A stretch of 64,000 nucleotides of DNA from Corynebacterium breve (GTDB lineage: Bacteria; Actinomycetota; Actinomycetes; Mycobacteriales; Mycobacteriaceae). Positions 1-7,726 of the stretch are shown one piece after another. A model generated the notes under the pieces. That model worked only from the letters and a program-made list of their open reading frames with translations. It searched no databases and had not been told where the DNA came from. Location: positions 2,503,398 to 2,567,397 of the forward strand of contig NZ_CP126969.1 in NCBI RefSeq assembly GCF_030252165.1, read 5' to 3'. The number at the start of each line of letters is the position of its first letter. Position 1 is the first letter of the stretch. The position numbers and the translations under genes were made by a program.

Positions 1-700
1 TGAACTGCGCCTTTGGCAGGCCGAAGCGCTCGCAGGTAGAGGCAGCTTCGTCGGCACGGCCGCGGCTCATGAGCCAGCGGGGGGATTCCGGCAGTGCGAC
101 CAGCGCCAGTGGCAAGAGGAAGAGCAGTGGGGATGCGCCGATCATGAAGAGTCCGCGCCAGCCGATGGCGTCCTCGAGCACGAGGGCGAGCAGCGACGCC
201 ATCACGCCACCTGCAGGAACGCCCGAGTAAACGATCGCGTTGAACAAGTTCTTGCGGTTCGCCGGCGCGAACTCCGCGATGACAGCACCGCCGGTAGCGA
301 CAATAACGCCCACACCAAGGCCGGTGACAAAGCGCAGCGCGCCGAACGCGAAGATCGAGGTGGACATCGCGGTCGCTGCCATGCCCAGGGAGAACCAGAT
401 GATTGCGACGATCATTACTTTACGACGACCAAGGCGGTCGCCCACAGCACCTGCGCCGAGGGCACCGATCATCACGCCTATCATCGCCCATGATCCTAGG
501 GTGCCCGCCACTGCAGGGGAGAGCTCACCGATGTGGGAGGGGTCGTCGAGAAGCGTGGACAGAACGGCACCGTAGACCACGAGGTCGTATCCATCGAAGA
601 GGATCGAGATGCCGACGATTGCTAGCACCAAATAGATGGTGCGTCGGTGTGCGCCGGACGCCCAAGTCTGGTTGGGGGTCTGCTCTAAGGCGGTGGACAT
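1..700 (-). CDS. MFS aromatic-acid:H+ symporter (AAHS family), 3' end outside window
   Basis: Reading the minus strand from the ATG at 698-700 gives an open frame of 233 codons that runs off the window start. It shows an N-terminal helix followed by FDGYDLVVYGAV, the AAHS signature (PcaK/BenK-like importers of benzoate-type acids), then the MFS loop GDRLGRRKVM and ALPESPRWLMSRGRADEA at the end of the N-terminal half. The start is supported by AAGGAG seven bases upstream. Substrate cannot be read from this half; an aromatic carboxylate is the family expectation. A second AAHS gene lies at 32346-33692. Confidence 0.85.
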   Translation of the reverse strand, partial: MSTALEQTPNQTWASGAHRRTIYLVLAIVGISILFDGYDLVVYGAVLSTLLDDPSHIGELSPAVAGTLGSWAMIGVMIGALGAGAVGDRLGRRKVMIVAIIWFSLGMAATAMSTSIFAFGALRFVTGLGVGVIVATGGAVIAEFAPANRKNLFNAIVYSGVPAGGVMASLLALVLEDAIGWRGLFMIGASPLLFLLPLALVALPESPRWLMSRGRADEAASTCERFGLPKAQF

Positions 701-820
701 AGTGCGCTCCTTGAGTGAATGTGATTTGTGATACCAGACACATTCAATCGGGATTGTCTTGTGTGTGAAACTAGGGAAGTGCCCAAAGCTGCACTGGGGG
801 TGCAAGTGCGCAACTCGAAA

Positions 821-1399
821 CTACTGGCCCTCCAACTCCTTGATCCGCGCCTTCAATTCGCGGATTTCTTCGATATAAGGGACCAGGCGCTCGTCGATAG
901 TGTCTTTGGTCCAACGTGGCTGGATATGCTTCACGCAGTTCTTGTCCGTAGCGGTAACACTGACGACGATCGCACGTCGCGAAGGCTGATCCGTCAGAGA
1001 GCGCAGCAGCTCGGGATCATCCTCGACGATTCGCGCATGCCCGAACACCTTCAGGCGGCGACGGGTGGGATAGTCGATAAAGAACATGGCGACGCGGCCG
1101 TCGCGGTCGAGGTTTCCGGTGGTCACATACTGGTTGTTTCCGCGTAGCTCGGCCCAGGCAAGCGTGGTCGGGCTGAGCTGCTTGACGAATCCCGCTGGCC
1201 CGCCCCGGTGCTGGATGTATGGCCAGCCACTTCCGGTGACAGTGGAAAGGAAGAATGAATCGGCGCCCTTGATCTGTTTCAGGTCGCGGGGATCAAATTC
1301 GAATGGCCCCTGCCTGGTGGGAAGCGTTGTGCTAAGCGTGTTCTGACGGCGGCGTACGTGCTCGTCGTAAGCCAACTGCTCATAGGTGATGTCTTCCAT
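821..1399 (-). CDS. Pyridoxamine 5'-phosphate oxidase-like FMN-binding split-barrel protein
   Basis: 192 aa. The core (about residues 45-150) has the PPOX-like split-barrel pattern: FFLSTVTGSGWPYIQHRGGPAGF, then LRGNNQYVTTGNL, then GRVAMFFIDYPTRRRLKVFGHARI, as in flavin/F420-binding nitroreductase-like and general-stress proteins. The C-terminus (RELKARIKELEGQ) is a short charged helix. A strong GGAGGAGG lies just upstream of the ATG. Substrate unknown. It is followed in the opposite direction by no partner gene; the DUF2871 gene upstream reads the same way and may form an operon with it (gap 22 bp). Confidence 0.75.
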   Translation of the reverse strand: MEDITYEQLAYDEHVRRRQNTLSTTLPTRQGPFEFDPRDLKQIKGADSFFLSTVTGSGWPYIQHRGGPAGFVKQLSPTTLAWAELRGNNQYVTTGNLDRDGRVAMFFIDYPTRRRLKVFGHARIVEDDPELLRSLTDQPSRRAIVVSVTATDKNCVKHIQPRWTKDTIDERLVPYIEEIRELKARIKELEGQ

Positions 1400-1421
1400 G
1401 GCGGGGCCTCCTCCGGTGGTT

Positions 1422-1856
1422 TTAGTTCATGCTAGCCATCTTTTCTGCGACCGCGGGCTTGAATGCGACGAAAAACGCCATGAGTCCGATGGTGATGAAG
1501 ATGTGGCCCAAACCCGCGATGCCGGAGATGGCGGGGGAGATGTCTGACTCGGGGGTGCCCTGGACGGTGACCATGCCGTGGATCAGCATCATGGTGACAG
1601 TGGTGAGTACGCCGATGTTGTAGGTCCAGAAGAAGACGGCAAAGGATTTGCGGCCGGAGAGGTGGAAGACCGCGTCCAGTAGCAACACGATGAGGAACAC
1701 AATGAATCCCAGCGTGAGCAGGTGGGTGTGCAGGACGTTGAGTTGGGAGAAATCATCGAGTGGGAAGTCGTTTCTCTTGGTGTACTCGCGGAAAAATAGG
1801 CCTGCGAGCAGCCCGAGGACCATGTACGACAAGGGAGCATAGAAGTTCTTGACCAT
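1422..1856 (-). CDS. DUF2871-type integral membrane protein
   Basis: 144 aa with four predicted membrane spans (about residues 5-22, 43-65, 73-97, 108-132). Histidines lie in or near helices: the HTHLLTLGF segment, LIHGM and GLGHIF, reminiscent of the heme-copper-oxidase-like fold assigned to DUF2871. Function is not known. On the minus strand TAGGCT lies seven bases before the ATG, so the gene is probably read as a leaderless mRNA. It precedes the PPOX-like gene by 22 bp and may be co-transcribed with it. Confidence 0.65.
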   Translation of the reverse strand: MVKNFYAPLSYMVLGLLAGLFFREYTKRNDFPLDDFSQLNVLHTHLLTLGFIVFLIVLLLDAVFHLSGRKSFAVFFWTYNIGVLTTVTMMLIHGMVTVQGTPESDISPAISGIAGLGHIFITIGLMAFFVAFKPAVAEKMASMN

Positions 1857-2042
1857 AGCCTTAAGCCTATGATCTGCGGTTTTGTTTCACATCGGCTGGC
1901 AGGTTGGCTTTTCGGTCAGCCGAACGGTTGATTGGTTTGTGTTTCGGGGTGGAACTAAAGGTGGCCTGCCCACGAGTTATTGCCGGGAATATTGTCTGGA
2001 ACTTATGCTTGTTAGAATTTTCCGAACCATCCTGGAGCCGCT

Positions 2043-3557
2043 ATGACGACGACTACGAGTTCTCAAGCTCATCCCGAAACGCCACCGAGGAAAAATCAGC
2101 TCATTCCGATGCTGCTGGGTCCGCTGCTGGGGCTGGGCCTTTTCTTCCTCCTCCCCGACACCCTCGAAACTCCGGGCAAAGCAGTAGCCGCTTGCGCACT
2201 ATGGATGGCGCTGTGGTGGATCACCGAGCCGGTACCCATCCCTGTGACCTCTTTGCTGCCGATTGTGCTGTTTCCACTCTTCGGTATGGGAACACTGCAG
2301 GAGGTGGCCAGTCCCTATGCGAACTCCGTCATCTTTCTCGTCCTAGGCGGTGTCCTACTGGGATTGGCAACGGAAAAATCCAACCTGCACATCCGCATCG
2401 CGCTTCTGACGGTGCGGTTGGTGGGTACAAAGCCTTCCCAGATCGTGCTCGGACTGATGATTGCCTCGGCGTTCATTTCTGCCTGGGTGTCCAACACTGC
2501 GACCGCCGTGATCATGGTTCCGATCGCCTCATCGATTCTGCACCTAGTGCGTTCGGTTGATAAAGACGCCGGGGGCACAAAGTTTGCCGCGTCTCTGCTG
2601 CTCGGCGTGGCATACGGCGTGACCATTGGCTCCACTGCAACTCCGATTGGGCAGCCCCCGATGGCGCTGATGAAGGCGTTCTTGCTGGAAACATACGACT
2701 TCGATCTTTCTTTCGGCCGTTGGATGCTCGTCGGCGTGCCGTGGGCGATCGTCATGGTTGTGTTGGCTTGGCTGGTGTTAACCAAGTTTGTGTACCGCCC
2801 TGAGGTGGATGAAATCCCAGGTGGCAAGCAGCTCATCGCTAATGAAATCGCCAAGCTGGGACCGATGAGCACTGCCGAAAAGCGGGTTGCAGCGGTCTTC
2901 TCGGCGGCGATCATCTTCTGGGTAGTTGTGCCGTTCATTAGTGAGATTCCCGTCGTGGCGGAGTACGTGCCGTGGCTAGCTAGCCTCTCCGACGCACAGA
3001 TCGCCGTTGCCGCAGCTATCTTGTGCTTCATCGTTCCGAATGGTGAAACTGGTGGCGAGCGCGCGTACTCACGCCTGCTGCAGTGGCCAGATGCCAAGGA
3101 AGTCCCGTGGGGGCTGCTGCTCCTGTTCGGCGGTGGTCTGTCGCTGTCGGCAATGTTCACTCAGACCGGATTTTCCGAATGGGTGGGTGAGCAGGTTGCT
3201 GGCCTTGCGAACCTGCCAGCCTGGGCAATCATCCTCATCGTCATGGTGGTCAGCCTCGCCTTGACGGAACTGACCTCCAACACCGCAACCGCGGCTGCGT
3301 TCTTCCCGATCTTCGGTGCAGTTGCTGTCGGCGTGGGCATTGACCCGTTGGTCATGACGATCGTGGTGACTCTCTCCGTCTGTTCGGCGTTCATGCTCCC
3401 AGTGGCAACCCCGTCCAACGCAGTGGCGTTTGGTTCTGGTGACATCACCATCAAGCAGATGGTGCGCGCAGGCGTATGGATGAATCTGGTGGCTTTGGTC
3501 CTGATCATGATCGTGATGTACACCCTGGTGCCGCTGGTGTTTGGAGTGTCTATCTAG
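2043..3557 (+). CDS. Divalent anion:Na+ symporter (DASS/SLC13 family), likely C4-dicarboxylate transporter
   Basis: 504 aa, hydrophobic throughout. It carries the two SNT motifs that bind sodium and substrate carboxylate in this family: WVSNTATAVIMVP in the first half and LTSNTATAAAFFP in the second. ALWMALWWITEPVPIPVTSLLP near the N-terminus is also typical, as is GSTATPIGQPPMALM. Length fits SdcS/VcINDY-type carriers. Corynebacterial homologues (DccT) take up succinate, fumarate and malate; that substrate is inferred. GGAG five bases before the ATG supports the start. Transcribed alone, ending 127 bp before the PadR gene. Confidence 0.9.
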   Translation: MTTTTSSQAHPETPPRKNQLIPMLLGPLLGLGLFFLLPDTLETPGKAVAACALWMALWWITEPVPIPVTSLLPIVLFPLFGMGTLQEVASPYANSVIFLVLGGVLLGLATEKSNLHIRIALLTVRLVGTKPSQIVLGLMIASAFISAWVSNTATAVIMVPIASSILHLVRSVDKDAGGTKFAASLLLGVAYGVTIGSTATPIGQPPMALMKAFLLETYDFDLSFGRWMLVGVPWAIVMVVLAWLVLTKFVYRPEVDEIPGGKQLIANEIAKLGPMSTAEKRVAAVFSAAIIFWVVVPFISEIPVVAEYVPWLASLSDAQIAVAAAILCFIVPNGETGGERAYSRLLQWPDAKEVPWGLLLLFGGGLSLSAMFTQTGFSEWVGEQVAGLANLPAWAIILIVMVVSLALTELTSNTATAAAFFPIFGAVAVGVGIDPLVMTIVVTLSVCSAFMLPVATPSNAVAFGSGDITIKQMVRAGVWMNLVALVLIMIVMYTLVPLVFGVSI

Positions 3558-3617
3558 TTTGGGGCCGCTGTCGTCGCCAAGCTCGGGCTCAGGCGACGAC
3601 GGTTCGTTCGCGATTAC

Positions 3618-3672
3618 GTACATTGCAATACCATGTACCGCGGTGTAGCATGTACCTTGTAATGCAAAGTAC
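3618..3672. promoter_or_regulatory. Large imperfect inverted repeat, candidate PadR operator
   Basis: Two 21-bp arms (3618-3638 and 3652-3672) start and end in GTAC. The reverse complement of the right arm matches the left arm at 17 of 21 positions, with a 13-bp spacer. The pair ends 12 bp before the padR-like start codon and just before its AGGAGG. PadR proteins usually autoregulate through such dyads, so this is the likely binding site. Confidence 0.6.
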
Positions 3673-3684
3673 CTAGGAGGTGCC

Positions 3685-4029
3685 ATGGCCCCCAAGAAGC
3701 CGCCCACCCAGCTGCGCAAAGGTGCGATCGAATTAGCGATCCTCACCCTGCTTGACCGCGAAGAACTCTACGGCGCCGAGCTCCTCGAGCGACTTTCCAG
3801 CTACCCCGGCCTCGCCGCCCCGTCCGGAACCGTTTACCCGCTACTCACGCGACTCACCACAAAAGAGCTGGTCACAAGCCGCTGGGAGGAATCGCCCAAA
3901 GGCCCGCCACGCAAGTACTACTCGCTTACCCCGCAAGGCCGAGCGATGCGCGACCAACTCGCCTCCGACTTCCAACAAATCACCGAGGACATGCTCGCCC
4001 TCCTGCACCCCGAAAGGCGCACACCATGA
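3685..4029 (+). CDS. PadR-family transcriptional regulator
   Basis: 114 aa winged-helix protein: AIELAILTLLDREELYGAELLERL is the PadR helix-turn-helix start, and SGTVYPLLTRLTTKELV followed by PPRKYYSLTPQGR is the recognition helix and wing. The short C-terminal helix fits the small (PadR-s2) subgroup. AGGAGG lies five bases before the ATG. Its stop overlaps the start of the next gene (ATGA), so the two are translationally coupled. The effector is unknown. Confidence 0.88.
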   Translation: MAPKKPPTQLRKGAIELAILTLLDREELYGAELLERLSSYPGLAAPSGTVYPLLTRLTTKELVTSRWEESPKGPPRKYYSLTPQGRAMRDQLASDFQQITEDMLALLHPERRTP

Positions 4030-4871
4030 ACCGCTATCTCGAAGCCATTGCTGCAGCCCTGCGCGAGCAGCGTATGCCACGTCGCCAGATCGACAGTATT
4101 GTCGCTGAGCACCGCTCGCTTATCGACGACCTCCTCGCCACGGACACGAATCTCACCGATGAACTGGGCGCCCCGGAGGTTTACGCCGCCGAGGTCGCGG
4201 CGGGGATCCAGCGCCGGGAGCCGCAGCTTTTGGGTTTCGTTCCCGTGAACCTGCTCGGTGCCTTCTCTCGGGACTCCCGCCGCAAGATGTGGGACCCACA
4301 AGACCCACGAGTCTTGCAACCGCACCAGCTAGGAATCGGCTGGTCGATCAACTGGGGAGCCGTGGCGGTGAAGCTCGGCCTGATCCAACCCGACGATATC
4401 GACCACGACGTCATTGCCTCCATTCCGCGGCCAGCTTTGCGAGCGGCTCAAGCGGTACCAGCTGTGGTGACTGCCGCCCAGGGGTGCATGCTGGTGCGTC
4501 GTTGGCGTTCATTGCCGGATAGTGTTCACACTCAGTGGGCGATGGACGGTACGCCTAAGGGAGCGAGATGCTCGAAGAACGCACTCAGCTTGAGCCTGTT
4601 TGTGAGTGCTGTCGCCACCGCAGCTGCTCTGATCCCGGCTATGCGCGGTGACCGGGAGGACTCCCTCAACGCCGCCTCCCTGGCCTCCGTCGCTGCGGGT
4701 ATCACTACTGGTCAGCTCGCTGGCGCTGTCGCTGAAGCTGGTGGCGACGAGCGCGCCGGCAACACCGCCCTCGGTGTGATCCTGGGGTCGCTGGTGGCCT
4801 CCGTCGCTGTGATCACCGCTCCGATCTTCGCTGGGCTGCGCGCGGTGTGGCGCCGCGAAGGTGTGGCGTAA
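4026..4871 (+). CDS. Membrane protein with DUF1700-like N-terminus and DUF5808 segment
   Basis: 281 aa. Residues 1-65 form a soluble helical domain of the kind seen in PadR-partner proteins (YLEAIAAALREQRMPRRQIDSIVAEHRSLI). Residues about 95-125 read DPRVLQPHQLGIGWSINWGA, typical of DUF5808. Further down are hydrophobic spans, the last two at about 208-270. In many Gram-positives such genes follow a padR gene and act with it in envelope or lipid-sensing regulation; here too they overlap by four bases. Precise role unknown. Confidence 0.6.
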   Translation: MNRYLEAIAAALREQRMPRRQIDSIVAEHRSLIDDLLATDTNLTDELGAPEVYAAEVAAGIQRREPQLLGFVPVNLLGAFSRDSRRKMWDPQDPRVLQPHQLGIGWSINWGAVAVKLGLIQPDDIDHDVIASIPRPALRAAQAVPAVVTAAQGCMLVRRWRSLPDSVHTQWAMDGTPKGARCSKNALSLSLFVSAVATAAALIPAMRGDREDSLNAASLASVAAGITTGQLAGAVAEAGGDERAGNTALGVILGSLVASVAVITAPIFAGLRAVWRREGVA

Positions 4872-4883
4872 TTTCTCGCACAT

Positions 4884-4956
4884 TGACCTCTGCAGAATGA
4901 CCTTTACCGAGTGGGCCGGATCCGGTTCAATGGTAAAGGTCGGTCTGCGAAGGTCA
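4884..4956. repeat. 73-bp nested palindrome, copy 1
   Basis: Begins TGACCTC and ends AAGGTCA. An outer arm pair (TGACCTCTGCAGA with a partner ending in GAAGGTCA) encloses an inner pair GACCTTTACC / GGTAAAGGTC. It is the most diverged of the four copies, with CCGGATCCGG in the loop. It starts 12 bp after the stop of the DUF5808 gene. Confidence 0.85.
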
Positions 4957-4983
4957 GTCTGGCGGGGGGAGAAGCAGGAGAGC

Positions 4984-5199
4984 ATGGAGAACATCATTAC
5001 AGAGAGCGCGGTCCGGTTCCATGCCTCCGCTGCGAACGAGGCCGGTTTCGACATTATCGCGACCGTCTTTCGCAGCCCCTCGCACGTCACTGAGCAACCG
5101 GCCGCCGAAATCGAGCAAATCGCGTGGGTTGCTCCCGTGCATCCTGACCAGCCCCGTGCTCCGCTTCTTCGCGATTTCGTGTTCCCCCTGCTGCAATAG
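4984..5199 (+). pseudogene. C-terminal remnant of a Nudix hydrolase gene
   Basis: 71 codons from the ATG at 4984. The translation (FDIIATVFRSPSHVTEQPAAEIEQIAWV, then PLLRDFVFPLL) resembles the end of actinobacterial Nudix hydrolases, but the Nudix box and everything before it are missing. The fragment sits between repeat copies 1 and 2, suggesting that the rest was lost by deletion or repeat-driven rearrangement. It could still be translated as a short protein, since AGGAG lies just before the ATG. The assignment rests on pattern only. Confidence 0.45.
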
Positions 5200-5261
5200 C
5201 CAAAGTGCGAGCTACAGTCTGACCAGCACCACCGCCGCCGCGAGACCCCCGAACGCCAAAG

Positions 5262-5334
5262 TGACCTTTGCAGACCGACCTTTACCAAGAGGGCGACTAT
5301 TGCCCACTCGGTAAAGGTCGGTCTGTAAAGGTCA
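5262..5334. repeat. 73-bp nested palindrome, copy 2
   Basis: Outer arms TGACCTTTGCAGAC / GTCTGTAAAGGTCA. Inner arms GACCTTTACC / GGTAAAGGTC around a GC-rich loop. Flanking AAAG on the left and GTTT on the right extend the pairing. It ends 10 bp before the stop codon of the minus-strand ATPase gene, so it could serve as its terminator. Confidence 0.88.
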
Positions 5335-5344
5335 GTTTGCCAAG

Positions 5345-7288
5345 TTAGCGCGCAGCGCCCGACGCAGCGCCCGACGCAGCGCCCGCCCCAGCGCCAGCCG
5401 CCTCCGCATCAGCCACCCGGGCACCAACGCCCGCAGGCTCTTCCTCATGCAGCGTCGGACGCAGCAGCAACATGGCGATCACGATCACGATCAGGACCGA
5501 TGCCTCGTGGACCAGCATGCCGATCGACATGGTGACGTCACCCAGGAGCACGCCGGCCAGCAGCACAGCCACGGTGAACAGCGCGATGCCGATGTTGACC
5601 TTCATGGTGCGCACGGTACGCTGAGCCAGACTCAACGCGTATGGCAATCGTGGCAGCTTGTCGGCCATCAGCGCGATGTCGGCGGTTTCGATCGCGGCGG
5701 GGGAGCCAGCTGCACCCATCGCCACGCCGATGTCGGCCTGGGCGAGCGCCGGGGTGTCGTTGACGCCGTCGCCGACCATGGCCACGGTGAGACCTTGACC
5801 CTGCAATTCCTTCACGATGTCCAGTTTGTCCTCGGGCAGCAACTCGGCGCGGACTTCGTCAACTCCCAGCTCAGCGGCCACGTTGCGGGCGACGCGCTCG
5901 GCGTCACCGGTCGCCATAATGACCTTGACCCCGCGCTTGTGCAGCGCATCCACGGCAGCAGGCGCATCGGCACGGATGGTGTCCGCCACGGCGACGATGC
6001 CCACAGCTGCACCATTTACACCCACATACATTGCGGTCTTGCCCTGCTCGTTGAGCTCCAAGATGCGCGCATTATCAGGCGCAACCTCGAGTAGTTCGGC
6101 GGAACCCACAGTTACCGAGACACCGTCGACCTCTGCAAGGATGCCCTTGCCGGTCACAGGTTCGGCGTAATCAACCATGTCCACCTGCAGTCCGCGGTCC
6201 TCGGCACCGCGGATGATCGCCTCGGCCAGCGGGTGCTCGGACGCGGTCTCGGCGCGCGCCGCCAACGTCAGTACTTGCTCGGCGGAGTAACTCGGGTCCA
6301 ACACATCGACGTTGGTAAGCACTGGCGTGCCGTTGGTCAACGTGCCAGTCTTATCGACGACCACCGCGTCCACCTTCGCCGAAGTCTCCAGGTACTCGCC
6401 GCCCTTGATCAACACACCGTCCTTGGCTGCGCGTCCGATGCCTGCGACGATGGATACCGGAATCGAGATCACCAGTGCGCCAGGGCACGCGATGACCAAA
6501 AGCGTCAGCGCAAGTTCGGTGTTTCGCGTAATCAGGCCGACCAAAAGGGCCGCGACCATCACGCCGGGGGTGTACCACTGGGAGAACTTCTCCAAGAACG
6601 TCTGGGTCTTCGCCTTGTCATCTTGCGCGTCCTCAACGCGGCGGATGATTTTCGCCAGGGTGGAGTCCGCGCCAATGCCCACTGCCTCCACGCGCAGCAC
6701 TCCCGAACGCAGCCAGGTACCTGCGAAAACCTCGGAGTCCTCGGCCTTTTCGGCCGGCACGGATTCGCCGGTAATGGTTGCCTCGTCCACGCCACCGCGG
6801 CCCGACACGACTCGACCGTCTACCGGGATCTGCTCGCCGTTGCGCACCAGCACGATGTCGCCGGGGACCAGCTCCCAGATTTCCACCTGCACGGGCTCGT
6901 CGTCGCGAAGCACTGTCGCGGTTTCAGGGGCCGCATCGACTAGGTCCGACAGCGCCTTCCGGGTCTTGTTCAACGTCGCGCGTTCCAGGGCCTTGCCCAG
7001 CGCGAACAGGAAGGTCACCGCCGCGGATTCCCACCAGTTCTGCAGGAATAGCGCGCCGATGGCCGCCACCATAACTAAGAGGTCTATCGAGATGACCTTG
7101 ATCCGCAGCGCCTGGATCGCCGACACCGCGATCTGCCAACCGACGACAACCGCGGCCGCGATCATGAGGGCGTCGGAAAGCCTGCCTTGCGTGAGCCACG
7201 ATGCCACGATGAGCAAGCCTGAGACTATCACTACTCGCCATGATTTCATTTTCTTCACATCTTTCTGTTCTAGTTGCTGACACTTCAC
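5345..7288 (-). CDS. P1B-type heavy-metal ATPase with a CPG membrane motif and no N-terminal metal domain
   Basis: Up to 647 aa; the start may be the ATG at 7288 or the one at 7249 (MKSWRVV). Motifs in order: ITGESVPAEK (TGES near 173-176), the membrane metal motif ACPGAL (268-270), phosphorylation site DKTGTLTNG (near 312), SEHPLA with the P1B HP pair (near 352), and GDGVNDTPAL (near 500). The usual CPC, CPH or SPC motif is CPG here, so metal specificity cannot be read from the known classes. There is no N-terminal HMA domain; a separate CxxC protein is encoded just upstream. An FNR-type box lies 29 bp upstream of the first ATG. Exports a metal ion, most likely. Confidence 0.9.
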   Translation of the reverse strand: MKCQQLEQKDVKKMKSWRVVIVSGLLIVASWLTQGRLSDALMIAAAVVVGWQIAVSAIQALRIKVISIDLLVMVAAIGALFLQNWWESAAVTFLFALGKALERATLNKTRKALSDLVDAAPETATVLRDDEPVQVEIWELVPGDIVLVRNGEQIPVDGRVVSGRGGVDEATITGESVPAEKAEDSEVFAGTWLRSGVLRVEAVGIGADSTLAKIIRRVEDAQDDKAKTQTFLEKFSQWYTPGVMVAALLVGLITRNTELALTLLVIACPGALVISIPVSIVAGIGRAAKDGVLIKGGEYLETSAKVDAVVVDKTGTLTNGTPVLTNVDVLDPSYSAEQVLTLAARAETASEHPLAEAIIRGAEDRGLQVDMVDYAEPVTGKGILAEVDGVSVTVGSAELLEVAPDNARILELNEQGKTAMYVGVNGAAVGIVAVADTIRADAPAAVDALHKRGVKVIMATGDAERVARNVAAELGVDEVRAELLPEDKLDIVKELQGQGLTVAMVGDGVNDTPALAQADIGVAMGAAGSPAAIETADIALMADKLPRLPYALSLAQRTVRTMKVNIGIALFTVAVLLAGVLLGDVTMSIGMLVHEASVLIVIVIAMLLLRPTLHEEEPAGVGARVADAEAAGAGAGAASGAASGAAR

Positions 7289-7316
7289 ACGCTATGGCCT
7301 GGCGCCGAGGCAGTCC

Positions 7317-7330
7317 TTGACCCAGATCAA
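7317..7330. promoter_or_regulatory. FNR-type box upstream of the P-type ATPase gene
   Basis: TTGACCCAGATCAA matches the FNR consensus TTGAT-N4-ATCAA with one change. A second such box precedes the metal-chaperone gene. The FNR-like protein encoded next door has a recognition helix (VESASR) with the E-x-x-S-R pattern that reads TTGA..TCAA. Confidence 0.7.
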
Positions 7331-7360
7331 TCAGCGCGAAATTAGCTCTGACATGCACAA

Positions 7361-7392
7361 AGCCCGCTTAGCGACGATGCGTTAAGCGGGCT
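7361..7392 (-). terminator. Rho-independent terminator of the metal-chaperone gene
   Basis: Perfect 10-bp stem AGCCCGCTTA / TAAGCGGGCT with a 12-base loop. On the minus strand a short T run follows. It lies 17 bp beyond the stop codon of the HMA gene. Confidence 0.75.
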
Positions 7393-7409
7393 TCGAGCCT
7401 GCAGTGGGT

Positions 7410-7631
7410 TTAGTAAGCGGATGGCTTTGCGGTGTAGCCGACGGCCGCGACTGCGTCGACAAGCTCCTTCACCGAGACCTTCTCTGCGTCGTGGTCGACC
7501 AGGATGCGTCCGGAGGAGAACTTCACCTCAGCGTTGTCCACGCCATCAAGGCCATTGAGCTTGGTCTCAATCTTGGATACGCAGCTTGGGCAGCTAAATT
7601 CATCGGAACGAAGAGTGGTGTTGGTGGTCAT
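7410..7631 (-). CDS. Small heavy-metal-associated (HMA) metallochaperone
   Basis: 73 aa from the ATG at 7631, which follows AAGGAAGG. It has the ferredoxin-like HMA fold pattern: SDEFSCPSCVSKIETKLNGLDGV with the metal-binding C-P-S-C, then AEVKFSSGRILVDHD and a final helix ending GYTAKPSAY. It resembles CopZ-type chaperones but has CPSC where most have MxCxxC. It probably hands metal to the adjacent ATPase, which lacks such a domain. An FNR-type box lies about 88 bp upstream of its start. Confidence 0.88.
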   Translation of the reverse strand: MTTNTTLRSDEFSCPSCVSKIETKLNGLDGVDNAEVKFSSGRILVDHDAEKVSVKELVDAVAAVGYTAKPSAY

Positions 7632-7712
7632 TGTGGTTTCCTTCCTTTCATTCGCAGAGCCCCTGTGGCCTGCTGTCATGATTGACACTATGAAGGAAAC
7701 CGCGCTCGGTCT

Positions 7713-7726
7713 TTGACCTAGATCAA
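7713..7726. promoter_or_regulatory. FNR-type box upstream of the metal-chaperone gene
   Basis: TTGACCTAGATCAA, one change from TTGAT-N4-ATCAA. It overlaps the stop codon of the FNR-like gene (7723-7725) and lies upstream of the HMA gene. If it acts at -41.5 the transcript would begin near 7678. Confidence 0.7.

Noticed and set aside
2315..3160. 281-codon open frame on the minus strand
   Set aside because: Antisense shadow of the DASS transporter; composition is Ser/Arg/Thr rich and without motifs.
6312..7280. 322-codon open frame on the plus strand over the ATPase gene
   Set aside because: Shadow of the P-type ATPase, which has all catalytic motifs.
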